From contig CAYNZJ010000017.1 of assembly GCA_964401705.1 (NCBI GenBank), positions 1 to 12,596 of the forward strand: a DNA stretch of 12,596 nt, read 5' to 3'. Shown piece by piece: positions 7,054 to 12,596 of this stretch. A model generated the notes under the pieces. That model saw only the letters and a program-made list of their open reading frames with translations, had not been told where the DNA came from and searched no databases. This stretch comes from 2-01-FULL-33-17 sp964401705. GTDB lineage: Bacteria; Patescibacteriota; Minisyncoccia; Phycocordibacterales; UBA9973. The translations under genes were made by a program, and so were the position numbers. Every line of letters starts with the position of its first letter. Position 1 is the first letter of the stretch.

Positions 7054-7061
7054 GCTATACT
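7053..7061 (+). promoter_or_regulatory. Extended -10 promoter of uvrA-uvrC
   Basis: TG-C-TATACT, ending 9 bp before the uvrA ATG. The spacing again predicts a leader of at most a few bases. No ribosome binding site fits in that gap. Confidence 0.65.
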
Positions 7062-7070
7062 CATTTTTAT

Positions 7071-9776
7071 ATGGCCCCAAAAAAGAAAATTGAACATAAA
7101 GACACTATTGTTGTTCGTGGAGCACGTACACACAATTTAAAGAATATTTCAGTTGATCTACCACGTAATAAGATGGTGGTTATTACAGGTGTCTCAGGGT
7201 CTGGTAAATCATCTTTGGCTTTTGATACTATTTTTGCCGAAGGCCAACGTAGATATGTAGAATCACTTTCTGCCTATGCTCGGCAATTCTTAGGCCAAAT
7301 GCCTAAACCTGATGTTGATGAAATCTCTGGACTTTCTCCAGCTATTTCAATTGACCAAAAATCTCGTTCTAATAATCCTCGATCAACTGTGGCGACTATT
7401 ACCGAAATTTATGACTATTTACGTGTACTTTATGCACGTATTGGGCATCCACATTGTCCAGAGTGTGGTCAAAGAATTAAAAAGTTAACTAATGATGAAA
7501 TCCTACATTTTGCATTGGATCGTGTAAAAGAATTTGAAAAAAATAATAAAGGAAAAAAAGAAATAATGGGTGTCTCTTGGAATGAGACTGAACTTCAAAT
7601 TTTTGCTCCTGTTGTTCGCGGACGAAAAGGCGAATACTATCAATTACTTTATGACCTACTTGGTCGAGGTTTTGAGAGTGTCCGCATTGACGGCAAGATA
7701 ATGAAACTTCGTGACAAGATAATCCTTACAAAAAATAACGTTCACACTATCGAAGTCTTAGTTGATATAATCGCTGTTCATGAATTTAAAGATCATTTTG
7801 ACGATGCTAAAATGCGTCTTTATGAAGCTATTGAAAGGTCTCTAATTGAAGCCGACGGTTTAGTAAATCTTAGTTTTTTGGATGGCTCCGAAGATATTAT
7901 TTCTTCCTCATCACTATCAACCGACCTACCCTCCCGTTCTTCGTCAAAAAAAATATCTTCTACGCCTGAGTCTAAAGAATATTTATTATCATCAAAATTT
8001 GCATGTCCTAATGATGGATATTCTTTCCCTGAAGTTGAACCACGATTATTTTCTTTTAATTCACCATACGGGGCATGCCCCGAGTGTAATGGACTGGGAA
8101 CTGTTCAATTTGGTTTAGATGATCCTTGTTTAGTATGTAATGGCAAACGTCTTCGAGTAGAAGCATTAAATGTGTTTTTAAAAAACAACACAAAAACAAA
8201 AACTAATATTGTTGATTATGCTGATTTGTCTATTCGCCAAGCACTCGACTTTATTCAAAACCTTGATTTAACTGATCAAGAATTTGATGTTGCGCAAATT
8301 GTACTTCGTGAAATCGAATATCGTTTACAATTTTTACTAGATGTTGGTTTAGAATATTTATCACTTTCTCGCAAAGCCAATACTCTTTCTGGTGGGGAAT
8401 CACAAAGAATAAGACTTGCTTCACAATTAGGGTCTCGTCTTGTTGGTGCGCTTTATGTCCTTGATGAGCCAACAATAGGACTTCATCAACGCGACAATGA
8501 TCGACTTATAAAAACTCTTACTAATTTGCGCGATTTAGGTAATACAATTTTAGTTGTTGAGCATGATGAAGATACAATTTATGCATCGGATTATATTGTT
8601 GATATTGGTCCCAAAGCCGGAGTCCACGGTGGGGAAGTCGTAGCTTATGGTAACTTGGATGAACTTTTATCACAAAAGACTCCACCATTCAAAGGTGCCA
8701 GTCGGACACTTGCTTATCTTCGTGGCGAAGCCGTAATTCCAGTGCCAGAGAATCGCCGCACAAAAGATAAAGGCAGTATTAAAATCGTTGGGGCAAATGT
8801 TTTTAATATTAAAAACATGAATTTAGAAATTCCATTAGGGAAGATGATTACAATTACGGGTGTTTCCGGGTCAGGTAAATCATCTTTAATGTATGAAGTC
8901 ATCCATAAAAATCTCCAAGCACGACTTGAAAAATATTATCGTAGTGCTAAAACATTTAATTGCGCTAGTTTTACTGGAGCGGAAGCCTTGTCTCGAGTTG
9001 TATTAATTGATCAATCACCAATTGGGCGTACACCACGGTCTAACATTGCAACTTATACCGGAGCTTGGACTTTTATCCGTGATTTATTTGCATCTAGTGA
9101 AGAAGCTCGTCTTCGAGGTTGGAAGCCTAATAGATTCTCTTTTAATGTCAAAGGAGGGCGTTGTGAGGCCTGTGAAGGTAACGGTCAAATCGCAGTGGAG
9201 ATGCATTTTTTGCCGACTGTTTATGTTACTTGTGATGTATGTAATGGACGCAGGTTTGATAAAGAAACTTTGAATGTAAAATATAAAAAGAAAAGTATTT
9301 ATGATGTCTTGGAAACTACAGTTGAAGAAGGCATTGTATTTTTCGAACAAATCCCAGCCGTCTATGATAGACTCAAAACATTAATTGATGTTGGTTTGGG
9401 ATATTTAAAACTTGGGCAAAGCGCAACGACTCTATCTGGTGGTGAAGCTCAACGAGTTAAAATTGCCAGTGAGCTTTTTAAACCACATTTAGAAAAAACA
9501 ATTTATTTGTTGGACGAGCCAACAGTGGGACTACATTATGATGATGTTGCCAAACTTCTTGATGTATTAAATAAATTAGTCGAACGTGGTCATACTGTAA
9601 TGCTGATTGAACATAGTATGGATATTATTAAATCATCTGATTATATAATCGACATTGGCCCCGAAGGCGGTACAGGTGGCGGGACTCTTGTTGCCAAAGG
9701 TACTCCGGAAGACATTGCAAATTCTCCAAAAAGTTATACTGGAAAATATCTTAAAAAAGTTTTAAAAAGAAAATAA
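7071..9776 (+). CDS. uvrA: UvrA, excision-repair ATPase, with P1 insertion
   Basis: Dimeric ABC-type damage sensor that loads UvrB on DNA. 901 residues. NBD1 has Walker A GVSGSGKS (40-47), signature LSGGE (439-443) and Walker B YVLDEP (462-467). NBD2 has Walker A at 597-604, signature LSGGE (788-792) and Walker B YLLDEP (812-817). Cysteine pairs are at C129/C132, C336/C339, C353/C356 and C698/C701/C721/C724. The UvrB-binding region covers roughly 133-265. Residues 272-299 are a P1 repeat insert just before the second zinc module. That module reads CPND where E. coli has CPIC, losing one cysteine ligand. Only 13 residues separate C339 from C353, against roughly 125 in E. coli as I recall, so most of the DNA-contacting insertion domain is missing. 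Co-transcribed with uvrC (3-bp gap). Confidence 0.97.
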   Translation: MAPKKKIEHKDTIVVRGARTHNLKNISVDLPRNKMVVITGVSGSGKSSLAFDTIFAEGQRRYVESLSAYARQFLGQMPKPDVDEISGLSPAISIDQKSRSNNPRSTVATITEIYDYLRVLYARIGHPHCPECGQRIKKLTNDEILHFALDRVKEFEKNNKGKKEIMGVSWNETELQIFAPVVRGRKGEYYQLLYDLLGRGFESVRIDGKIMKLRDKIILTKNNVHTIEVLVDIIAVHEFKDHFDDAKMRLYEAIERSLIEADGLVNLSFLDGSEDIISSSSLSTDLPSRSSSKKISSTPESKEYLLSSKFACPNDGYSFPEVEPRLFSFNSPYGACPECNGLGTVQFGLDDPCLVCNGKRLRVEALNVFLKNNTKTKTNIVDYADLSIRQALDFIQNLDLTDQEFDVAQIVLREIEYRLQFLLDVGLEYLSLSRKANTLSGGESQRIRLASQLGSRLVGALYVLDEPTIGLHQRDNDRLIKTLTNLRDLGNTILVVEHDEDTIYASDYIVDIGPKAGVHGGEVVAYGNLDELLSQKTPPFKGASRTLAYLRGEAVIPVPENRRTKDKGSIKIVGANVFNIKNMNLEIPLGKMITITGVSGSGKSSLMYEVIHKNLQARLEKYYRSAKTFNCASFTGAEALSRVVLIDQSPIGRTPRSNIATYTGAWTFIRDLFASSEEARLRGWKPNRFSFNVKGGRCEACEGNGQIAVEMHFLPTVYVTCDVCNGRRFDKETLNVKYKKKSIYDVLETTVEEGIVFFEQIPAVYDRLKTLIDVGLGYLKLGQSATTLSGGEAQRVKIASELFKPHLEKTIYLLDEPTVGLHYDDVAKLLDVLNKLVERGHTVMLIEHSMDIIKSSDYIIDIGPEGGTGGGTLVAKGTPEDIANSPKSYTGKYLKKVLKRK
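7884..7967. repeat. P1 palindromic element, uvrA copy (84 bp, in frame)
   Basis: It starts on the first base of codon 272 and is the same length and frame as the uvrB copy, with five substitutions. The inner stem is GAAGATAT (7890-7897) with ATATCTTC (7953-7960): the C-G pair of uvrB has become T-A on both arms. Four of the five substitutions change the amino acid, so pairing is better conserved than the peptide. Confidence 0.93.
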
Positions 9777-9779
9777 AAT

Positions 9780-11054
9780 ATGAAAAGCAATGATTTGAAA
9801 AAATTTGCTTTACCAAATTCTCCTGGGGTTTATAAATTCCTTAATAATAAAGGGGAGATTTTGTATATCGGCAAAGCCACAAATTTGAAAGACCGGGTTA
9901 AAAGCTATTTTAGCAAAGATTTAATAGAGACTCGTGGCCCACTTTTGGTAGACATGCTTTTTCATGCTGATAAAATTGATTTTATACAGACCGATACAGT
10001 ATTAGAAGCCATAATAATGGAGGCTAATTTAATTAAAAAACATCAACCCAAATACAATACAAAAGAAAAAGACAATAAAAGTTTTAACTATGTTTGCATT
10101 ACAAAAGACAAGCTTTCAAAAGTTTTAGTTATTCGTGGGCGAAATTTAAAAAAGAGTGAATATAAAAAAGTTTTTGGGCCATTTCCAAATGGGTCTCAGC
10201 TTCGTGACGCGCTTAAAATTTTGCGCAGATTTTTTCCTTTCTTTGATAACAATTCTAATAAGAAACAAAATTTTCAATTTTATAAACAACTTTCATTGGT
10301 TCCAAAAATAAACCCATCCCAACCTTCCCTTATCAAGGAAGGAGTAGCGAAAGGCCCCCATGATAAGGGGGGTATGGGGGGTTTTAGTATTTATAAAAAG
10401 AACCTAAATAATTTAATTTTATTTTTTGAAGGTAAAAAAACAACAATTATAAAAAATCTAGAAAAAGAAATGTTGCAATATGCTAAGAAAAAAGAATTTG
10501 AAAAAGCCGATGAAATAAAAAAGAAAATTTTCGCACTGGGGCATATAAATGATATTGCACTTATAAAGTCCGAAAACCTAGAAATTAGAAACTATCAACT
10601 AGAACCTAGCTATCGCATCGAAGCTTATGACATTGCTCATTTATCCGGATCTAATATGGTTGGGGCTTTTGTTGTTATTGAAGATGGCGAATTAAATCCC
10701 AAAGAATATCGCACCTTTAATATCAAAGGCTTTACCGCCAGTAATGATGCAGGGGCATTAGGTGAAGTTATTTCGCGCCGGTTAAACCATCCCGAATGGC
10801 AAATCCCTAATTTAATAATTGCCGATGGAAACCAAATTCAAAAAAATGCTATTGAAAAAGAATTAAAAAATAAAGGATTAAAAATCCCAGTTGTAGCTGT
10901 AGTTAAAAATGACAAACATAAAGCTAAAGCAATAATTGGTGATGTAGATCTAATTAAAAAATATAAAAAACAAATATTGCTAGCTAATGCCGAAGTCCAT
11001 CGTTTTGTGTTAAGAAAACATAAAATCAAAAGAAGTAAAAACTTTTTGGTATAG
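9780..11054 (+). CDS. uvrC: UvrC, dual-incision nuclease, short form with P2 insertion
   Basis: Makes the 3' and 5' cuts around the lesion. The N-terminal GIY-YIG domain (about 11-95) has Y18, Y29, K32, R39, Y43 and E76. The C-terminal RNase H-like domain has D284, D349 and H407, the DDH triad. A UVR motif for UvrB contact lies at 225-253. At 424 residues it is much shorter than the usual ~600. It stops at HRFVLRKHKIKRSKNFLV, directly after the nuclease domain, so the tandem HhH DNA-binding domain is absent. The usual cysteine cluster (C...RPC...RC..PC) between the GIY-YIG and UVR parts has no cysteines here (LRRFFPFFDNNSNKKQN), and just after it residues 177-202 are a P2 repeat. Start 9780 follows the uvrA stop by 3 bp, without a Shine-Dalgarno. 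Confidence 0.96.
   Translation: MKSNDLKKFALPNSPGVYKFLNNKGEILYIGKATNLKDRVKSYFSKDLIETRGPLLVDMLFHADKIDFIQTDTVLEAIIMEANLIKKHQPKYNTKEKDNKSFNYVCITKDKLSKVLVIRGRNLKKSEYKKVFGPFPNGSQLRDALKILRRFFPFFDNNSNKKQNFQFYKQLSLVPKINPSQPSLIKEGVAKGPHDKGGMGGFSIYKKNLNNLILFFEGKKTTIIKNLEKEMLQYAKKKEFEKADEIKKKIFALGHINDIALIKSENLEIRNYQLEPSYRIEAYDIAHLSGSNMVGAFVVIEDGELNPKEYRTFNIKGFTASNDAGALGEVISRRLNHPEWQIPNLIIADGNQIQKNAIEKELKNKGLKIPVVAVVKNDKHKAKAIIGDVDLIKKYKKQILLANAEVHRFVLRKHKIKRSKNFLV
10310..10384. repeat. P2 palindromic element, compact complete copy in uvrC
   Basis: 75 bp (25 codons), bounded by AAACCC and GGGTTT. Two local hairpins are possible, CCTTCC/GGAAGG (10323-10328, 10337-10342) and CCCCC/GGGGG (10355-10359, 10367-10371), or one long fold pairing CCCTTATCA (10327-10335) with TGATAAGGG (10361-10369). 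It encodes NPSQPSLIKEG and KGPHDKGGMGGF, in the same frame as the other readable copies. It is the cleanest full-length P2 in the window. Confidence 0.92.
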
Positions 11055-11094
11055 AAAATCATGTTTTACCATAGGCGAAAGATATTTTCTACGC

Positions 11095-11100
11095 TATAAT
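11095..11100 (+). promoter_or_regulatory. -10 promoter box of the Ddl-like gene
   Basis: A perfect TATAAT ends 6 bp before the ATG at 11107, exactly the distance at which transcription normally starts, which predicts a leaderless mRNA. No -35 or extended -10 TG is visible. Confidence 0.6.
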
Positions 11101-11106
11101 ATATCT

Positions 11107-12048
11107 ATGATTCGTGTTGGAGTTATCCGTGGGGGGAGTAATATAACAGGGTATCAAAAATCGATTTCTGATGGGTCGATTATTTTACGTGCTCTTCGTG
11201 AACATGACGATTATGAACCTTATGATATTTTGATTGACCGAAATGAAGTTTGGCATTTAGATGGTTTACCAATTATGCCTATTGATTTAGTTAGTCGTAT
11301 TGATATTGTTATTTCAACTATTATTTATCCTTTAAATAAAAATGGCTATGTTGAAAATATTATAAAAAATTTTGGAATCAAATGTATACATGTCCCTAAT
11401 GATGCACTTCGAGGTTATATTCCACAATCTGTCCAAGATCAAATTAAAAACGTGGGCGTCAGGCTTCCAGAATTTTTAGAAATAAATCCCCATGATGCTA
11501 ATTTACCTAAAAAAATTCATCAAAAATTCTCTCCACCATATACTTTGGTTAGTAAAGATAATCTCGGATATGTAAAACATATTTCCCATGTAAAAAATAT
11601 AACAGAACTTGTTGATTTACTAAATAACGAGGATTTTGAAGCATACAAATATATTATCGAAGAATACATTCCAGGGGACAAGTGGGCTGTTACTGTAATA
11701 CCTAATTTTCGTAAAAATCTTTGGTACACACTCCACCCAGTTTATTTAGGAACTATCGAGCCTGCTTTTCGTTCAGGAGTTAAACCTAGTCGTTCCGCAC
11801 AGGGTCGTTTTGCAAGTCCTTTGATTAGAGAATCTTTAGATTTATATTCTAAATTAGTTTCAGGATCTATTAACCCATCTGTACCTACTACTTTTGTTTT
11901 TCATCATATGGAAAATAAAAAACCAGTATTGTTTCGAATAATGCATCGTCATATTTTAACAGATGACGAAGAATTACTTTCTGCTTTAAAAGAAAGTGTT
12001 ATTTCTGAGGGCGAATATTTAGATAGAATAATTAAAGGTTATTTGTAA
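11107..12048 (+). CDS. Degenerate D-Ala-D-Ala-ligase-like ATP-grasp protein
   Basis: 313 residues with the layout of D-alanine-D-alanine ligase. The N-terminal Rossmann-like part starts IRVGVIRGGSN and continues with a DILIDRNEVWHLDG hairpin. A central ATP-grasp part has KDNLGYVKHISHVKN and IIEEYIPGDKWAVTVIP, and the C-terminal helix EGEYLDRIIKGY matches the family's end. Key residues look lost: the metal-binding E-x-N-T segment near the C-terminus reads VLFRIMHRHIL, and the glycine-rich ATP lid and the catalytic loop after the first domain are not recognisable. It is therefore probably a non-catalytic or repurposed paralogue, although the reading frame is intact and a good promoter is present. 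It ends 7 bp from a convergent tRNA gene. Confidence 0.75.
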   Translation: MIRVGVIRGGSNITGYQKSISDGSIILRALREHDDYEPYDILIDRNEVWHLDGLPIMPIDLVSRIDIVISTIIYPLNKNGYVENIIKNFGIKCIHVPNDALRGYIPQSVQDQIKNVGVRLPEFLEINPHDANLPKKIHQKFSPPYTLVSKDNLGYVKHISHVKNITELVDLLNNEDFEAYKYIIEEYIPGDKWAVTVIPNFRKNLWYTLHPVYLGTIEPAFRSGVKPSRSAQGRFASPLIRESLDLYSKLVSGSINPSVPTTFVFHHMENKKPVLFRIMHRHILTDDEELLSALKESVISEGEYLDRIIKGYL

Positions 12049-12055
12049 AATCGAG

Positions 12056-12127
12056 TGCCCTCGGTAGGAATCGAACCTACAATAACGGCTTAGAAGTCCG
12101 CAGTTATATCCATTTAACTACAAGGGC
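12056..12127 (-). tRNA. tRNA-Arg (anticodon TCT)
   Basis: On the minus strand the acceptor arms GCCCTTG and CGAGGGC pair fully with one G-U, discriminator A. D stem GTTA/TAAC, anticodon loop CTTCTAA giving TCT, and T arm GTAGG-TTCGATT-CCTAC are all present. The anticodon stem has one A-G mismatch at 31-39 and a G-U at its base. CCA is not encoded. It should read AGA and AGG. Confidence 0.95.
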
Positions 12128-12264
12128 AATATTGAGTTACTAAAATAGTCTAGCACACAAGGGGACTTGAGACTACCGTCTCGGGTACTTTTCTATCTCA
12201 TTATATTCGATAAAGAAAAGTCTTTCAATTCCCTCACGATTTAAAGCAGTTTAAATCTACCGCG
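12128..12264. other. Non-coding leader region of tRNA-Arg
   Basis: It holds the tRNA promoter above and two small inverted repeats: GAGAC/GTCTC (12169-12173, 12178-12182) and GATTTAAA/TTTAAATC (12238-12245, 12250-12257). The second sits upstream of the -35 and could be an operator or chance AT-rich symmetry. I see no open reading frame worth calling. Confidence 0.5.
12200..12228 (-). promoter_or_regulatory. Sigma-70 promoter for tRNA-Arg
   Basis: On the minus strand TTGAAA (12228-12223) and TATAAT (12205-12200) are separated by exactly 17 bp. Predicted transcription starts near 12193, giving a precursor leader of about 65 nt that contains a GAGAC/GTCTC hairpin (12169-12182). A weaker extended -10, TGC-TAGACT (12155-12147), closer to the tRNA is an alternative. 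Confidence 0.75.
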
Positions 12265-12310
12265 CACAAAACCTAAAAATTCCCAGTAATGGGAATTTTT
12301 AGGTTTTGTG
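12265..12310. terminator. Long bidirectional terminator hairpin
   Basis: A perfect 20-bp stem (12265-12284 with 12291-12310) around AGTAAT. Its core TTCCC/GGGAA is followed by T5 on the plus strand and the same on the minus strand, so it can end transcription from either side. It isolates the tRNA promoter from whatever lies beyond the window. Confidence 0.8.
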
Positions 12311-12355
12311 TCTCTATTGTACCAAGTTAGAACCTATTTTCAAAGCCGAATCTAA

Positions 12356-12428
12356 TCGCACATCCGTGCGCTGAAGCGCCTCTGTGCGAAGCACAGAGCT
12401 TTCCCAAAGGGAAAGGACGGATATGCGA
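12356..12428. repeat. Cloverleaf of three abutting hairpins inside a closing stem
   Basis: TCGCACATCCGT (12356-12367) pairs with ACGGATATGCGA (12417-12428), 11 of 12 pairs. Inside, with only one unpaired base between them, sit GCGC/GCGC (12368-12379), CTCTGTGC-GAA-GCACAGAG (12380-12398) and CTTTCCC-AAA-GGGAAAG (12399-12415). The last two stems are perfect. The whole is a 73-nt four-way junction. It is not a tRNA; function unknown. Confidence 0.85.
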
Positions 12429-12442
12429 AATGCAAATGCGGA

Positions 12443-12492
12443 CTCGGAAAAGCGGAAGCATTTTTCTGGGGACAGGATTCCGCTTTTCCGAG
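12443..12492. repeat. 15-bp perfect inverted repeat with 20-nt loop
   Basis: CTCGGAAAAGCGGAA (12443-12457) and TTCCGCTTTTCCGAG (12478-12492) are exact inverted copies. The loop contains a CTG/CAG mini-stem. It belongs to the hairpin cluster that fills the end of the window. Confidence 0.85.
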
Positions 12493-12500
12493 ACTGATTT

Positions 12501-12567
12501 TTCAAAAAGGATTTTTGAATGTGGTTTCCGCCCCGCAGGAGGGGTCTGGGGAGGAATGTGGGGCGGA
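12501..12567. repeat. Two further hairpins at the window end
   Basis: TTCAAAAA (12501-12508) pairs with TTTTTGAA (12512-12519). TCCGCCCC (12527-12534) pairs with GGGGCGGA (12560-12567) around a G-rich loop. Beyond this, a T-rich then G-rich tail runs to 12596. The minus-strand open frame across the cluster (12314-12505) is a by-product of repeats, with no recognisable protein. Confidence 0.7.
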
Positions 12568-12596
12568 TTCTTTTTTGGATTTTTGGCGGGCGGGCA

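Noticed and set aside
8001..8016. Loss of a zinc-ligand cysteine in UvrA (CPND instead of CPxC)
   Set aside because: I recall actinobacterial UvrA proteins with a similar substitution, so it is not clearly unusual on its own.
3240..10384. CRISPR array
   Set aside because: Repeats are kilobases apart, palindromic and inside genes, with no regular spacers.
11040..11106. Frameshift explanation for the short UvrC
   Set aside because: No HhH-like coding remains in any frame between the TAG and the next promoter; the next gene starts 52 bp later.
8..12048. Possible recoded UGA (as in Gracilibacteria/SR1), since none of the nine genes ends in TGA
   Set aside because: No conserved gene is interrupted by in-frame TGA, and all end in TAA or TAG at family-plausible positions. 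Nine genes are too few to read anything into the missing TGA stops.
12160..12265. tmRNA or small structured RNA beside the tRNA
   Set aside because: No tRNA-like ends or tag-peptide frame could be found. The region is better explained as promoter and leader for tRNA-Arg.
12314..12505. Minus-strand open frame of 63 codons over the hairpin cluster
   Set aside because: It consists of inverted repeats read through, has no recognisable protein features and no start signals.

Overview
The window is AT-rich, densely packed bacterial DNA. Its gene content and style suggest a Candidate Phyla Radiation (Patescibacteria, Parcubacteria-like) genome. This placement is inferred from shortened or divergent housekeeping proteins, near-absence of Shine-Dalgarno sites, -10 boxes almost touching start codons, and many hairpin repeats. 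No marker gene here fixes the taxon.

Layout. (1) 8-3072: cell-shape genes mreB and mreC (overlapping by 20 bp), then tgt (queuosine tRNA modification) one base later, ended by a terminator near 3080-3117. (2) 3147-3872: a hairpin-rich spacer, then a DUF559 PD-(D/E)XK-type nuclease gene whose 5' end is built from a large palindromic repeat (family P2) and whose last codons lie in another P2 copy. (3) 3878-6121: uvrB, 12 bp behind it. (4) 6185-7027: a membrane-anchored DUF3298-type protein with its own promoter. (5) 7071-11054: uvrA and uvrC, 3 bp apart, behind a promoter that abuts a perfect 14-bp palindrome. (6) 11107-12048: a degenerate D-Ala-D-Ala-ligase-like ATP-grasp protein. (7) On the minus strand, tRNA-Arg(TCT) with a near-consensus promoter, then a 20-bp-stem terminator and about 240 bp of tiled hairpins running to the window end.

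The most notable signal is that all three nucleotide-excision-repair genes carry palindromic repeats in frame. Family P1 (84 bp, 28 codons) is in both uvrB (5210-5293) and uvrA (7884-7967). The copies are 79/84 identical, in the same reading frame, and show a compensatory base change in the stem. Family P2 is in uvrB (5296-5340) and uvrC (10310-10384, 75 bp = 25 codons), and it brackets the DUF559 nuclease gene. A third tiny palindrome sits in frame in tgt. This resembles the in-frame palindromic elements known from Rickettsia, here in an unrelated organism and next to a nuclease gene that shares repeat family P2. A role for the nuclease in spreading P2 is a hypothesis only.

UvrA, UvrB and UvrC together form the damage-recognition and dual-incision machinery. 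UvrC lacks its cysteine cluster and C-terminal HhH domain. UvrA appears to lack most of the DNA-contacting insertion domain. The repair complex is therefore reduced as well as decorated with repeat-encoded peptides.
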